The position numbers were made by a program, and so were the translations under genes. 64,000 bases of DNA from Arthrobacter sp. efr-133-TYG-118 (lineage in GTDB: Bacteria > Actinomycetota > Actinomycetes > Actinomycetales > Micrococcaceae), in assembly GCF_030209755.1 (NCBI RefSeq), contig NZ_JARVRH010000014.1, positions 1 through 64,000 of the forward strand, in the 5' to 3' direction. Under the pieces are notes generated by a model, which ran no database searches, had not been told where the DNA came from, and worked only from the letters and a program-made list of their open reading frames with translations. The first letter of the stretch is position 1; every line of letters begins with the position of its first letter. Below, piece after piece: positions 53,466-63,067 of this stretch.

Positions 53466-54589
53466 GCCCCGCCGTCACCACATCCTCTGAGGCCACCGAG
53501 CACGCCGCAACAGGTGACGTCAGCTCCGCCACCGCCAGTGCGGCAGCCAGCGCGGCAGCAGTCGCCGAAGCCTCCGGCCCGCAGACCGTCACCATGGCCA
53601 AAGCTCTCCACACTGCGATGGCGGACGCCATGGAGGCCGATTCTTCCGTTTTGGTGTTCGGGGAAGACGTTGGCCGCCTGGGTGGCGTCTTCCGGATCAC
53701 CGATGGCCTAATGGCCACCTTCGGAGAGCAACGATGCTTTGATACCCCCCTGGCCGAATCCGGCATTGTGGGCATGGCCGTGGGTATGGCCATGAACGGA
53801 ATGCGTCCTGTTATTGAGATGCAGTTCGACGCTTTCGCCTACCCGGCGTTCGAACAGATCGTCAGCCACGTGGCCAAAATGCACAATCGGACAAAGGGTG
53901 CTGTGAAGCTGCCCATGGTTATCCGCGTCCCGTATGCCGGCGGGATCGGCGGCGTGGAGCACCACTGCGACTCGTCCGAGTCCTACTACGCCCACACCGC
54001 CGGCCTGAAGGTCTTCACACCAGCGACCGTAGCGGACGGCTACCGCATGCTCCGCGAGGCCATCGATTCCGACGATCCCGTCATGTTCATGGAACCCAAG
54101 AAGCTCTATTGGTCCAAAGACCAAGTGGACCTGGGCGCCCTGCGCGCCGAACACGCCACGAACGCTGCGACAGGATCCAGCAGCGAGGGGCGCGCCGCCG
54201 TCGCACGTCCCGGCACTGACGCAACGCTCATCGCCTACGGCCCCTCGGTCCCGACCGCTCTTGCCGCCGCAGCCGCGGCCGCTGAAGAAGGTCGCTCGCT
54301 TGAAGTGATCGACGTCCGGTCGATCGTGCCCTTCGACGACGAAACTGTCTGCGCCTCCGTGCGCAAGACCGGGCGAGCTGTTGTCATCGCCGAAGCCCAC
54401 GGTTTCGCGTCCGTATCCTCCGAAATCGTCGCCCGGGTACAGGAACGCTGCTTCCACTACCTGGCCGCGCCCATCCGCCGCGTGACCGGCTTCGACGTCC
54501 CGTACCCGGCTCCGAAGCTGGAGCACTACTACTTGCCAAGCGTCGACCGCATCCTCGACGCTGTTGACGACCTTCAATGGGAGAACTGA
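53462..54589 (+). CDS. bkdB: 2-oxoacid dehydrogenase E1 beta subunit
   Basis: This 375-residue subunit completes the E1 heterotetramer. It has VTMAKALHTAMADAMEADSSVLVFGEDVGRLGGVFRITDGL, EIQFDAFAYPAFEQI-type and HHCDSSESYYAHTAGLKVFTPA segments and a C-terminal transketolase domain (EVIDVRSIVPFDDETV). The first 45 residues are an Ala/Ser/Thr-rich extension not needed for the fold; a later start is possible, but the ATGA overlap with E1 alpha favours this one. The E2 gene follows 2 bp later. Confidence 0.92.
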   Translation: MSPAVTTSSEATEHAATGDVSSATASAAASAAAVAEASGPQTVTMAKALHTAMADAMEADSSVLVFGEDVGRLGGVFRITDGLMATFGEQRCFDTPLAESGIVGMAVGMAMNGMRPVIEMQFDAFAYPAFEQIVSHVAKMHNRTKGAVKLPMVIRVPYAGGIGGVEHHCDSSESYYAHTAGLKVFTPATVADGYRMLREAIDSDDPVMFMEPKKLYWSKDQVDLGALRAEHATNAATGSSSEGRAAVARPGTDATLIAYGPSVPTALAAAAAAAEEGRSLEVIDVRSIVPFDDETVCASVRKTGRAVVIAEAHGFASVSSEIVARVQERCFHYLAAPIRRVTGFDVPYPAPKLEHYYLPSVDRILDAVDDLQWEN

Positions 54590-54591
54590 CC

Positions 54592-56034
54592 ATGAGCGCA
54601 GAAATGCAGGTGTTCCTGCTTCCGGACCTGGGCGAGGGCCTCACCGAGGCCGAACTCGTCAACTGGCTTGTTGCCGTAGGCGACGAGATCAGCGTGGACC
54701 AGCCGATTGCCGAGGTCGAGACCGCCAAGTCCATGGTGGAGGTGCCCTCGCCGTACGCGGGCATCGTCGCCGTGCTGCACGGCGAGGCTGGCCAGACGCT
54801 CGACGTCGGGAAGCCCCTGATCTCGGTGGCTCCGGTGGGCGCTTCGGTTGCTGCTGAGCCCGAGCTTGTGGAAGCGGCCGGTCCTGCGGAAGTTGTTTCC
54901 GAGGCACCTGCGGCGTCCGCAGCTGCCGAGGCCTACCGAGCCGAAGAGAAGGCCGGATCCGGGAACGTGCTCATTGGCTACGGCACATCCGGAGGTGGCG
55001 AGGCTCGCCGCACCCGGCCGCGGAAGGTTCCTGCTTCAGCTGTTGCTGTGACACCGGCCCCCGACTTCGCCGAACTCTCGCTGTCCCGCACGCGGATTCC
55101 AGGGAAGCTCTCTGCCGTGATTTCCCCGTTGGTGCGGAAGATGGCCCGGGACCATGGGGTCTCGCTGGACGCAGTGCCTGGTTCGGGGGAGAGCGGGCTC
55201 ATCCTGCGACGCGACATCGAGGCCGCCATCGGAGGTGCCACGGGCGAGACCGTTCCGGTTGAGGCGCCCGCCGTTGTCCAGCCTTCCACGGGAGTCCAGG
55301 ATGCCCGTACCGGCTTGACCGTGGCTTCGCGCACTCCGGTCCGCGGGATACGGAAGGCTGTTGCGGCCAACATGAGCCGCAGCCGGTCCGAGATCCCTGA
55401 GGCAACTGTCTGGGTAGACGTTGACGCCACTGCGCTCCTTGAGATGCGTGCAGAACTCAAGATGCGGGATCCGCACGGCGCGCCCGGGCTGCTCGCGTTC
55501 ATCGCTCGTTTTGTCACAGCTGGGCTAAAAAAATTCCCCGAGCTGAACACCCGGTTTGTGACGTCCGAGGATACGGCTGGCGGTGAAACGCAAGAGATCA
55601 TCGCTTTCGACGGCATCAACCTTGGCTTCGCCGCACAGACGGACCGCGGGCTCGTTGTTCCGTCGGTCCGCAACGCCCACCTGTTGAACGCCCGCGAACT
55701 CGATGCCGAGATCCGCCGGCTCACTGCCGTCGCGCGTGACGGCAAGGCAACTCCGACGGAGCTGGCCAGCGGCACCTTCACTCTGAACAACTACGGTGTG
55801 TTCGGCGTGGACGGTTCCGCCGCGATCATCAACTACCCCGAGGTAGCCATGCTTGGTGTAGGCCGCATCATCGACAAGCCTTGGGTAGTGGATGGCCAGC
55901 TCGCTGTCCGCAAGGTCACTGAGCTGACGTTGGCGTTCGACCACCGGGTTTGTGATGGAGAAACGGCTGCTGGGTTCCTGCGGTATGTGGCCGACGCGAT
56001 TGAGAACCCTGGGACGGTGCTGGCGGATTTGTAG
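54592..56034 (+). CDS. bkdC: Dihydrolipoamide acyltransferase (E2)
   Basis: This 480-residue E2 has one lipoyl domain (residues 5-80) with lipoyl Lys 46 in VETAKSMVEV, a Glu/Ala-rich linker, a peripheral subunit-binding domain (ISPLVRKMARDHGVSLDAVPGSGESGLILRRDIEAA) and the acyltransferase core ending in the active-site FDHRVCDGETAAGFLR. It transfers the acyl group to CoA. The ATG at 54592 follows GGGAGAA; an ATG at 54577 overlaps the E1 beta end. It is the last gene of the operon. Confidence 0.93.
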   Translation: MSAEMQVFLLPDLGEGLTEAELVNWLVAVGDEISVDQPIAEVETAKSMVEVPSPYAGIVAVLHGEAGQTLDVGKPLISVAPVGASVAAEPELVEAAGPAEVVSEAPAASAAAEAYRAEEKAGSGNVLIGYGTSGGGEARRTRPRKVPASAVAVTPAPDFAELSLSRTRIPGKLSAVISPLVRKMARDHGVSLDAVPGSGESGLILRRDIEAAIGGATGETVPVEAPAVVQPSTGVQDARTGLTVASRTPVRGIRKAVAANMSRSRSEIPEATVWVDVDATALLEMRAELKMRDPHGAPGLLAFIARFVTAGLKKFPELNTRFVTSEDTAGGETQEIIAFDGINLGFAAQTDRGLVVPSVRNAHLLNARELDAEIRRLTAVARDGKATPTELASGTFTLNNYGVFGVDGSAAIINYPEVAMLGVGRIIDKPWVVDGQLAVRKVTELTLAFDHRVCDGETAAGFLRYVADAIENPGTVLADL

Positions 56035-56391
56035 GCCACTGCGATGTAGGTTGTCTGCTCCGAGGGCGTTGCGGTCCTCGCATTCCGGGCGGGCTTCGCT
56101 CCAACCGGCGCGTCTTCCAGCTGAGCGCGATCTCGACTGCGCTCAAAGTCCTTTTGCATCTTCAGCGTGGCCAAGGGATTTCACGAGCGAAAGTGTCGGC
56201 GGGGGGATCCTAGGGATCCTGGCGGGCTTGGTGACGTTGGCGCGGACCTGTTCTTTGCCATCAGCGGCTTCATCGCGATCGTCACGACAAGCTGCGTGGA
56301 TCACACCCCGAGCAGGTCCGAAACTCCCTTGGACAGCTGATACTTCAACTCGCATGGTGTCCGCCGTGCATTGGTCGGGCACTCAGCTGGA
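56035..56391. other. Intergenic region, no gene seen
   Basis: About 360 bp between the E2 stop and the convergent beta-helix gene show no supported gene. Open frames here are short, lack ribosome sites and have no protein-like composition. Confidence 0.5.
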
Positions 56392-57939
56392 TTAAGGTTC
56401 TTGGGCCACTACCTGCGTCGCTCCGGTCGGGAAAACGGCAACAATCTGACCTTTACCACTTCCGTTGTCCTTGTGCATCAAGTACGCGGTGTTAGCTCCC
56501 GTGGACGGGACGGAAGTTGCTTTCCCCTCAAAGTAGAACAGGGGGGAAGTGAAAGACCCGCCGCTGGTCGTAAGTGTGAACTTTGGGGCCTTCCATGCGC
56601 CATCTGTCCGAATGAGTCCAGCACCTTCCCGGAAGAAGCTTGTGTCTAAGGCGCCGGATCCTGGCCCCAATCGAATCGCTCCGTCGGCGCGGACTTCAAA
56701 GCGGTCAAAGCTCTCAGAGCCTACCCGGCTGTGGATGATTGGCGTGGTGTTTGTTCCGGCAACATAGTCAGATCGTCGCTGACGCGCATAAATCGCATTG
56801 TAATCTGAATAGACGTCCAGGGTGTGGTAGCTCGGGTCAAACATGTTCCCCATAGCATTGATGAACCCAACACCCGGTCCGGTCTGAATGGCGTATCTCG
56901 TCTGAGCCGTGGTGCCCTGTTGGAAGCCTGAAACGTTGCCGACGATATTGACGTTGCGAACCTGCTCCAAGTAAATGTCTGGATAGGCCCCCAGAGCGCC
57001 GGTGCTGTTGCCCCGGAACTCATTGCCCACGAGGTTCGCATTCAGTGTGCTGCCGCTTGATCCGACGATTGAAACCCCTCCGCCAACATTATTGTCGATC
57101 ATGTTCATCATGACAAAAGAGTCATATGCGTTCTGCGTGAGTTTAATTGCGTAGCCATTTGCCGAGTAGAGGCCGGAATTGCGTACCCAGTTGGCCCCGC
57201 CGTCAATGACAATACAGTTGGCCCCGATGCCGATTGCGCCGTCGTAGAAGCCGCAATCGGTCGAACCCATGTAGACGCCGTAAGCGCCGAAGCTTCGGAT
57301 CGCGACGTGGTGCATCTGGATTTCAATGCGCTTGGCCTCAATCCGGATACCGCCCGTAAGGCTGCTCAAGACTTCGGTGTGGACGATGTTGGACCTGTCT
57401 GCAATACGAAAGGCCCCGGTGTATTGCTCAAAACGGATGCCGTGCGAGGTGCCGGTTTGGTTCGCTCCGTTGCAGTCGATGACGCCGCCTAGGATGTGAA
57501 CGGACAGCGCGTTTGCACCGACGCGTAGCCAGTCATCGTTGGACCCGTTGGCGAGCTTCACGCAAGCGCCTCGTAGGTCTAGCGTCACGTGCGAGGAGTC
57601 GATCCGTACCGGGGCGCTCGTGTAGCTTCCCGGCGAGACGCGGATCACGCAGTAATCGCCATGGGCGGCTGCCGCCGCGAAGAGGGCCGGGATACTCGCG
57701 TAGTTCTTTGAGTTGAACTCAACTAGTGGGGCATAGATCGCGGAAAGGTCACTGGGGCTTAGTGCTGTTGGCGCAAGTCCGGGGAGCCCGTCAGCTTGGG
57801 CGGGGCTGGCCTCGAAGCTTGATACAGCGAATGCGCCCGTGACGGCAGTGGCCAAGGCTCCTAGCCTGAATAGGCCGCGGCGTTTGACACTAGCGCCACC
57901 CCCCAGCGGCGCACCTCTTTCCTCAGATTCGTTGTACAT
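56392..57939 (-). CDS. Exported right-handed beta-helix protein
   Basis: This 515-residue protein has a probable Tat signal (VKRRGLFRLGALATAVTGAFAVSS, with Arg 20 and Arg 21, cleavage after AQA near 49) and a pectate-lyase-like beta-helix of about 300 residues (repeats such as IRVSPGSYTS, DLRGACVKLANGS, GIRIEAKRIEIQMHH, CIVIDGGANWVRNSG). The C-terminal 150 residues form a separate domain with a Phe/Tyr-rich strand pattern. Such proteins cut or bind polysaccharides; the acidic exopolysaccharide made nearby could be the substrate, which is inference. Confidence 0.75.
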   Translation of the reverse strand: MYNESEERGAPLGGGASVKRRGLFRLGALATAVTGAFAVSSFEASPAQADGLPGLAPTALSPSDLSAIYAPLVEFNSKNYASIPALFAAAAAHGDYCVIRVSPGSYTSAPVRIDSSHVTLDLRGACVKLANGSNDDWLRVGANALSVHILGGVIDCNGANQTGTSHGIRFEQYTGAFRIADRSNIVHTEVLSSLTGGIRIEAKRIEIQMHHVAIRSFGAYGVYMGSTDCGFYDGAIGIGANCIVIDGGANWVRNSGLYSANGYAIKLTQNAYDSFVMMNMIDNNVGGGVSIVGSSGSTLNANLVGNEFRGNSTGALGAYPDIYLEQVRNVNIVGNVSGFQQGTTAQTRYAIQTGPGVGFINAMGNMFDPSYHTLDVYSDYNAIYARQRRSDYVAGTNTTPIIHSRVGSESFDRFEVRADGAIRLGPGSGALDTSFFREGAGLIRTDGAWKAPKFTLTTSGGSFTSPLFYFEGKATSVPSTGANTAYLMHKDNGSGKGQIVAVFPTGATQVVAQEP

Positions 57940-59119
57940 GACTGATCACAATCCCAGATGGTGTTAATAGGAGACCGTTGATCGACCAGGAAGAGTTGCG
58001 CAGGTGGATGGGAACTTGAAGAAGCCCCGAGGTAGTGCGCATTCCTACAGGTAAATCAACATGTCCAAACGCTAAGTGCGCGGGATTGCCCTAACCACAG
58101 TGGCTATTACGCCTTTTTCGCTATCCATACTCGCTTTTGGGCGCTGAACTACGTATTTCATTCGATGCGACTTACCGTGAACACTCGCGGCAGGGGCGGC
58201 GGATCGACACACTTTTTGCCAAAATTTAGCGTGCGATAGCACAGCCGCGAGGTTGGTCTGCGAAATCAAAAAGGGGATCTGACGTGGGATTACGTCGAAA
58301 GAACCGTGTCTGTCGGGGATGCCGCGTGCGGGGACCCGCGTTGTAAGGTCAGAATTTTCTTAAGAAACAAGTACCGTAAGTTTAAGGTTTGGGTTACTAA
58401 GGCGACTTACCGAAATTTAGCAAATCTTATGGACGGTATCCGGCGATCGCCAACGCGAGCGGGGTGGTCGTGGAATCTCCTTATGGATCGGACCTCGGTG
58501 CTATTATTCAAGTTCTTTTATAAAGAAGCTGGAGAAATTCGCTTTCAGTTCAGAGGATGCTCCGGAAAATTTTGCGCCGTAATTCGACCGCACGACCGGT
58601 CGCTCAATCGATGTAATTCGAGGCGACTCGGGGCGTTCCCAGCCCGCTGGCGTCGAACGCTAACGCTGCGAACGGGCCCCTTTGGCGGCCCGAGCAACCT
58701 TTCTCCTTGCTCGCGGAGTACAGGATTGCCTGAATACATCCGAAACTGGGCTTTGGGCCCATGGAAACCCTCTCGCATGCGCCCGTGTTGGCCCGTTTCG
58801 GCCATGCGGTCTCACAACCAACGCGGGCGCGGGTCCTGTTGGCCCTCGCGGATTAGGGCGGAGTCCATTGAGGTTTCCCACCGGAGCATGTCCAACCACC
58901 TGACGTTGGCAGCGTTCGGCGCAGTCGATTCGGTCAGCTGCCTTACCGGCGGGGGAGCAGCCCAGCCTTCTACGCCCGGCATTCTGTTTGCAGCCCTTAG
59001 TCTTGCAATCACGGTCCTGTCCTTGGCCCAGCGCGGCGCGGGCCGCGAACTCCGTTCAAAGACTGCGGTGGCGGATTCCGCGACACTCCTGCAACTGTGC
59101 TCTTCCGGGAAAGCTTGAC
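57940..59119. other. AT-rich island without a convincing gene
   Basis: This stretch of almost 1.2 kb lacks a gene that can be supported. Bases 58270-58600 are much more AT-rich than the rest of the window. A plus-strand frame is open from 58306 to 59118, but its codon use and its Arg/Ser/Trp-rich product look non-coding. The last part, from an ATG at 58889 with GGAG upstream, would encode 76 residues with one hydrophobic helix (GILFAALSLAITVLSL) and could be a small gene or the end of a lost one. Confidence 0.4.
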
Positions 59120-59725
59120 TCAGCAGTCCGGGTGGATCGCGACTTTGACGAAGGCCGCTGTCTGGTAAAGGTACTGGTATGCCCAGGAATAGGTGAGGTC
59201 GGTAACAGAAATCAACGGCAAGTCCATCTGATCAGCGACCATATGCAGGTCTCCTGAGTAGCAGCGGCCTACGATCACCCGCGCCCGCGTTACGTGGAAC
59301 TGGGCGGTGAGGACGTCCGCGCTCTTCCATCCATATTGGTCCGACAGGTTTTTGAGCGCCCGTGCTTCGCCTTGCGTGGTGAAGGGATCGGTCTTGAAGC
59401 AGATAACGCGGTACACCCGCTGGGCCCCGCAAATGCTCGCTTCGAATCTGCCGTATTGATCTATTGGACTTGAAACCGCAAGTGTCGGCGCATACCCCTG
59501 CTGCATCAGCTTTTCAGCGTAGCTGATCCGATTATCAGGGGGCCCGAGCACGAACAGCACATCCGAGCGTTTGGGCTGGTCAGCAGAGGGAGCGACGTAC
59601 AGAAAGATCCCAGCAACGGCCCAGAAGATTGCCAAGGCTGCAATGACAGCGAACGACCGAAGGAACAGACGTTTCCTTCGGGCAGGCGGTGTGGCCTGAG
59701 TTTCGTGATCGCGGAGAAGTGTCAT
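59120..59725 (-). CDS. DUF218 (YdcF/SanA/ElyC-like) membrane protein
   Basis: This 201-residue protein has a basic N-terminal tail, one membrane helix (about residues 22-46) and an outer DUF218-type domain: SDVLFVLGPPDNRISYAEKLMQQGYAPTLAVSSP, DPFTTQGEARALKNLSDQYGWKSADVL and TAQFHVTRARVIVGRCYSGDL. Relatives act in envelope processes at lipid-carrier or peptidoglycan steps; the reaction is unknown. Two cysteine pairs in the outer domain may form disulfides. Confidence 0.8.
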   Translation of the reverse strand: MTLLRDHETQATPPARRKRLFLRSFAVIAALAIFWAVAGIFLYVAPSADQPKRSDVLFVLGPPDNRISYAEKLMQQGYAPTLAVSSPIDQYGRFEASICGAQRVYRVICFKTDPFTTQGEARALKNLSDQYGWKSADVLTAQFHVTRARVIVGRCYSGDLHMVADQMDLPLISVTDLTYSWAYQYLYQTAAFVKVAIHPDC

Positions 59726-59814
59726 ACCGTCCTCTTACCAATGCGGGATGTGGGCGGCAGCGCTGCACTGGATCCAAGACTACTATCTGCTGACACAGAG
59801 ACCGATCGGCGGAC

Positions 59815-61074
59815 TTATGGAAGGCTCACCCGGAGGACGACGTTGTCGCCATCTTCGCTGAGTGTTACTTCCTTGGACAGGGTCTGAAGCGTTGTCATCC
59901 CGAGGCCGGGGCGGATCTGGCCTCGGAGCCGGCCGGGGGAACTGATGGTTATGTGAACGGCTCCGGTCTCCGCCGCCGCTCGTGTCGTGTGCGGCTCTTG
60001 GGCCGACATTGTCACGCGGACATGGCTTCGTTCACCGTGGCGGATGGCGTTGGTGAATCCTTCTGAGAGCACTTCGATGACTGCCTCAGCCCGGGCTGGT
60101 TCCTCGTCGCACAACGCCCACACTCCAGGGTCAATGTCGCATGCCAGCTTCAGCACGCGCCCCCAGGTACTCAGCAGGTCCTGGATACTCGATGCTGCGC
60201 TCCCTGTCTGCCCGGGCGAGTCGTCCAAGATCTCACTGTGCGCAGTAGCCACGGCACGCGTCAGGATGTCCCTGACGCTCTGCGGGGCAAGATCCTGTTC
60301 TGGGCAGCTCCCTCCGGAGGCAGCTAAGGCGAGGGCGCTCGAAACCAGGCTTCCCTGGAGGCTGGTGTGCAGAATCCTGGCGACCCTCCGGCGGGTGTGG
60401 AGCAGCTTTTGGTGCACGCGGTCGGCTAGCTTGAGTTGCTCGTTTAGCGAGCATGCCAACCTGACTTCATGCCGCCGTCGTTGGCGTTCCGCAGCTCGAA
60501 GAACCGCCACAGTGAGCGCCGTCAGCGGATAGGCCCAGACGGCGGACCAGTAGAAGAACGGGGCATAGCCGAACGCGTCCTGCAGCAGGCAGGTCACCGA
60601 CGCGCCAATTGCGGCCGTGCCCGCGTAGCAGAGGGTCAGGGCGGAAATTCGCCGCAGGGGACTGGTAATCCTCCGCACGGTCCGGGCCGTCGCGGCGTTC
60701 CCGACAAGCAGGATGGCCCCGCCGACAACCCACTGAACCAGCAGGAAGAGGACTTCGTATTCCGCTAGTACACGCACTGCGATGAGCGATTCGAAGAGCA
60801 GGACAGGCAATCCGACCGGCGCAGCTCGGATCAAATGCGTGAGTCCCTCGGTGCGTCCTGCGCGGGAAGGCGGCCGCGGAGGGGCCGTCTCATGCGGCCA
60901 AGGTGTGTGGTCGTGGAAGAGCTGGTGGCTCATCGGGCGGACGACGTCATCGGCGATCGACCGCAACAGCTGTGAGGCCTCGGATCTGTCGAGGGTTGTC
61001 GTCATCAGGGCATCGAGGACCGTGTCAAGACGCTTGGAGAGTTCGGCGACATAGTCGGAACGGATCGAGCGCAA
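59815..61074 (-). pseudogene. Sensor histidine kinase, C-terminal part after an in-frame TAG
   Basis: This 419-residue part holds four to five membrane helices (about residues 82-195), a DHp-like helix with a histidine in RRRVARILHTSLQGSL (the HisKA_3 pattern, with Thr in place of the usual Asp after His) and a HATPase domain (N box SEGFTNAIRHGERSHVRV, G box RPGLGMTTLQ). It lies in the same frame as the preceding part (61087-61602), from which only a TAG and four codons separate it. As a separate protein it would start at TTG 61074 with GGATGAG upstream. See the finding on the split. Confidence 0.7.
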
Positions 61075-61086
61075 GCGCTGCTCATC

Positions 61087-61602
61087 CTATCCGAGCTGCG
61101 CCTCGATCGCAGCCTGGGCAGCGCGCAGCCGGGGTTCGAGCACGGCGTGCCCGCGGATGGAGTCCGTCAGCATCGCGATCGCCGAGAGGAAGACCAGGGC
61201 CGCCCCGATGTTGATGAGGACACGGGCCCACAGATCTTCACTGAGGTCTGCGATATTCAAGGCCTGCGCGGACCAAGCCACCAGGAGAGGGCGGCAGGCG
61301 CCCAGGAACGCGAAGGTGCCGAACGCCGTCGCGATTCTGCCTTTGAGGCTCGGGCGTGCCGTGATCAAGGGGCGAAGGAGTATCCCCAAAAGACCGAGCA
61401 GGACGTGCACCAGGAACACGATCGCCGTGCCGGAACCTTCCACAGCCAGCGTGACCGATCCCGTCCCAGCCAGCGTGATCGATCCGGCGAACATGTTCAT
61501 GACCGTCAACGCCAAGGGCAAGGTCAGAAGCCACGACCAGAGGCTCAGGGCATTCGTACCGCCGATACCCCGGGCCCAGAGTGCAGGGGAGCGGCCGCTC
61601 AT
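61087..61602 (-). CDS. Sensor histidine kinase, N-terminal membrane part
   Basis: This 171-residue part has four membrane helices (about residues 18-40, 55-78, 95-115 and 125-145) and ends in a charged helix, LEPRLRAAQAAIEAQLG, that continues past the TAG as DEQRLRSIRSDYVAELSKRLDTVLDAL in the same frame. It overlaps the response-regulator stop (ATGA), so the kinase is translationally coupled to the regulator. Alone it would be a membrane protein without catalytic parts. Confidence 0.7.
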   Translation of the reverse strand: MSGRSPALWARGIGGTNALSLWSWLLTLPLALTVMNMFAGSITLAGTGSVTLAVEGSGTAIVFLVHVLLGLLGILLRPLITARPSLKGRIATAFGTFAFLGACRPLLVAWSAQALNIADLSEDLWARVLINIGAALVFLSAIAMLTDSIRGHAVLEPRLRAAQAAIEAQLG

Positions 61603-62258
61603 TCTTCGCTATCGGCAGGGACCGGCAACCCAAACGTGCGCGCGTACAGCGTTGCCGCGGCCACCCGCGGATTGACGCCCGGGCTTCGGTTCAGGCCAAG
61701 GGCCTCGAACGTGCGCGACACGGCCTTCTCCACCGAGCGCATGCTGCTTCCCCGTTGTTTGGCGATTTCCGCGTTCGACCAGCCCTCCGCGATCATTCGC
61801 AGGATATCCAGCTGCACGCGGGTCAGCGCGCCGATCTTCGCTGCGTCCGACGCCAAAGGGGGAGTCATAGTGACGGGAAGCTCCACGAGGGTCGAGTTCA
61901 CTGCACTGATGAGGGCGTCCACGGAGTCAAGTGACGACTTATTGACGAAGGTTGATCCCGCCGGCAACTCGGAAAAGGGAGCTTCCGACGGATAGTTGGT
62001 AAGGAAAACGATGGCGCATCCCGCGGAGAGCGACTTCACGACGTGCGCCAGTTCGACGCCGTTGGGCCGGGTACCCAGATCGATGTCCGTCACGAGAACA
62101 TCGGGATCGACGGCGGCGAACATGGCTAGAGCCTCGGACGCGGACGCGCAGTCATGCACGTCGAACTCCGCGCCCCTCAAGGCCTCGGCAACAAGCCCGC
62201 GCATGAATGGTTGATCTTCCACAACCAGCACCCGCCGAACCCACCCCAGATCCCCCAT
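61599..62258 (-). CDS. LuxR/NarL-type response regulator
   Basis: This 219-residue regulator has a receiver domain (VLVVEDQPFMRGL, phosphoacceptor D58 in VLVTDIDLG, KSS near 113) and a LuxR-type helix-turn-helix (ALTRVQLDILRMIAEGWSNAEIAKQRGSSMRSVEKAVSRTFEALGL). It is the partner of the split kinase directly downstream. No target site can be named from the sequence. Confidence 0.9.
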   Translation of the reverse strand: MGDLGWVRRVLVVEDQPFMRGLVAEALRGAEFDVHDCASASEALAMFAAVDPDVLVTDIDLGTRPNGVELAHVVKSLSAGCAIVFLTNYPSEAPFSELPAGSTFVNKSSLDSVDALISAVNSTLVELPVTMTPPLASDAAKIGALTRVQLDILRMIAEGWSNAEIAKQRGSSMRSVEKAVSRTFEALGLNRSPGVNPRVAAATLYARTFGLPVPADSEE

Positions 62259-62384
62259 GGTTGAAGGCTATCCGAGCGCGCCCTGTGATTCACCAGCGGC
62301 ACCTGTTGGTTACGACTCGGGACGGATTACGACGGCGGTTCGCCGGCGGTACTCTTCGCGACGCCGGCTGCCGGTGGTGTCGCC

Positions 62385-62528
62385 TCAGTGGCGGAGAGCA
62401 ATCGTCACAACGAAAATTGTGGCGGCAGCCAACACCCCTAATCCAACGTAGGACAGCTGCCGCTGAATCCTTCTTCGACGCTCGCGGCGATCATCCCTGG
62501 CCAGATATCCCGTTCTGAAGTTCCCCAT
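62385..62528 (-). CDS. Tiny membrane protein, uncertain
   Basis: This possible 47-residue frame has a very basic middle (ARDDRRERRRRIQRQL) and one hydrophobic C-terminal helix (GLGVLAAATIFVVTIAL). It begins inside the end of the frame at 62491-62733. No ribosome site is seen, so the call rests on the membrane-protein-like layout alone. Confidence 0.3.
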   Translation of the reverse strand: MGNFRTGYLARDDRRERRRRIQRQLSYVGLGVLAAATIFVVTIALRH

Positions 62529-62733
62529 GTCGGGAGGATATCGTCGCTGGTTTTGCGTTGGGCTCCCGGGGTTCGGTTATTGCGACCAGGTTGGCTGCCG
62601 CTACTCGTCCTTCCCATGGTTGTTGAGAAGGTAGTAAGTTTGTGGCCAACGTTTCGAAGATGACTCCGCCCACGCAAACCATCACGCCGATAATGAGCAG
62701 CCGGCCCCTTGACGGGCGTAGGGAACGCCCCAC
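62491..62733 (-). CDS. Small membrane protein, uncertain
   Basis: This possible 80-residue protein starts at a GTG with GGAG about 10 bp upstream. It has a basic start (GRSLRPSRGR), one hydrophobic helix (LLIIGVMVCVGGVIFETLATNLL) and a polar tail. A competing open frame (62438-62800) on the same strand looks less protein-like. The region 62259-62384 has no gene. Confidence 0.4.
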   Translation of the reverse strand: MGRSLRPSRGRLLIIGVMVCVGGVIFETLATNLLPSQQPWEGRVAAANLVAITEPREPNAKPATISSRHGELQNGISGQG

Positions 62734-62824
62734 CCACGGGTGGGACGCTCCGCTTAAAATCAGCTGTCATATCGCTTATAGCCAACTTGGTCCGCGCCAT
62801 GATTGCGCGTCGTCGATCGAGGGA

Positions 62825-63055
62825 CTAGGAATGCGGCTCCCGGTAGGCGTGCACCATCGAGTCGGTGCGATCGAGCTCGGCTGCGCGTGCACGGGCGGCC
62901 TTCTCCTTCCGATAAAGAACTACTTCATTGATGCCATAGGGAATCAAGACAAGCAACGGAAGAAGGATTCGAAGGGACAGGTCCCAATTGCTCATAAAAA
63001 GAGGCACCAAAGACGCCATAAAGATCAGCTGGTGCACCCAGCGGTACCATTTCAC
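62825..63055 (-). CDS. Two-helix membrane protein next to a secreted protein
   Basis: This 76-residue protein has two hydrophobic helices (about residues 7-22 and 28-46) and a strongly charged tail (YRKEKAARARAAELDRTD). The GTG follows GAAGGC. It lies 12 bp after the stop of the large secreted-protein gene and is surely co-transcribed with it. Size and layout resemble immunity proteins of bacteriocins, but no family was recognised. Confidence 0.6.
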   Translation of the reverse strand: MKWYRWVHQLIFMASLVPLFMSNWDLSLRILLPLLVLIPYGINEVVLYRKEKAARARAAELDRTDSMVHAYREPHS

Positions 63056-63067
63056 GGTTGCCTTCTC

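Noticed and set aside
58306..59118. A 270-codon plus-strand open frame
   Set aside because: The product is rich in Arg, Trp and Ser with no domain, the first half lies in the AT-rich island, and no ribosome site precedes it. Only a short 3' part might be real.
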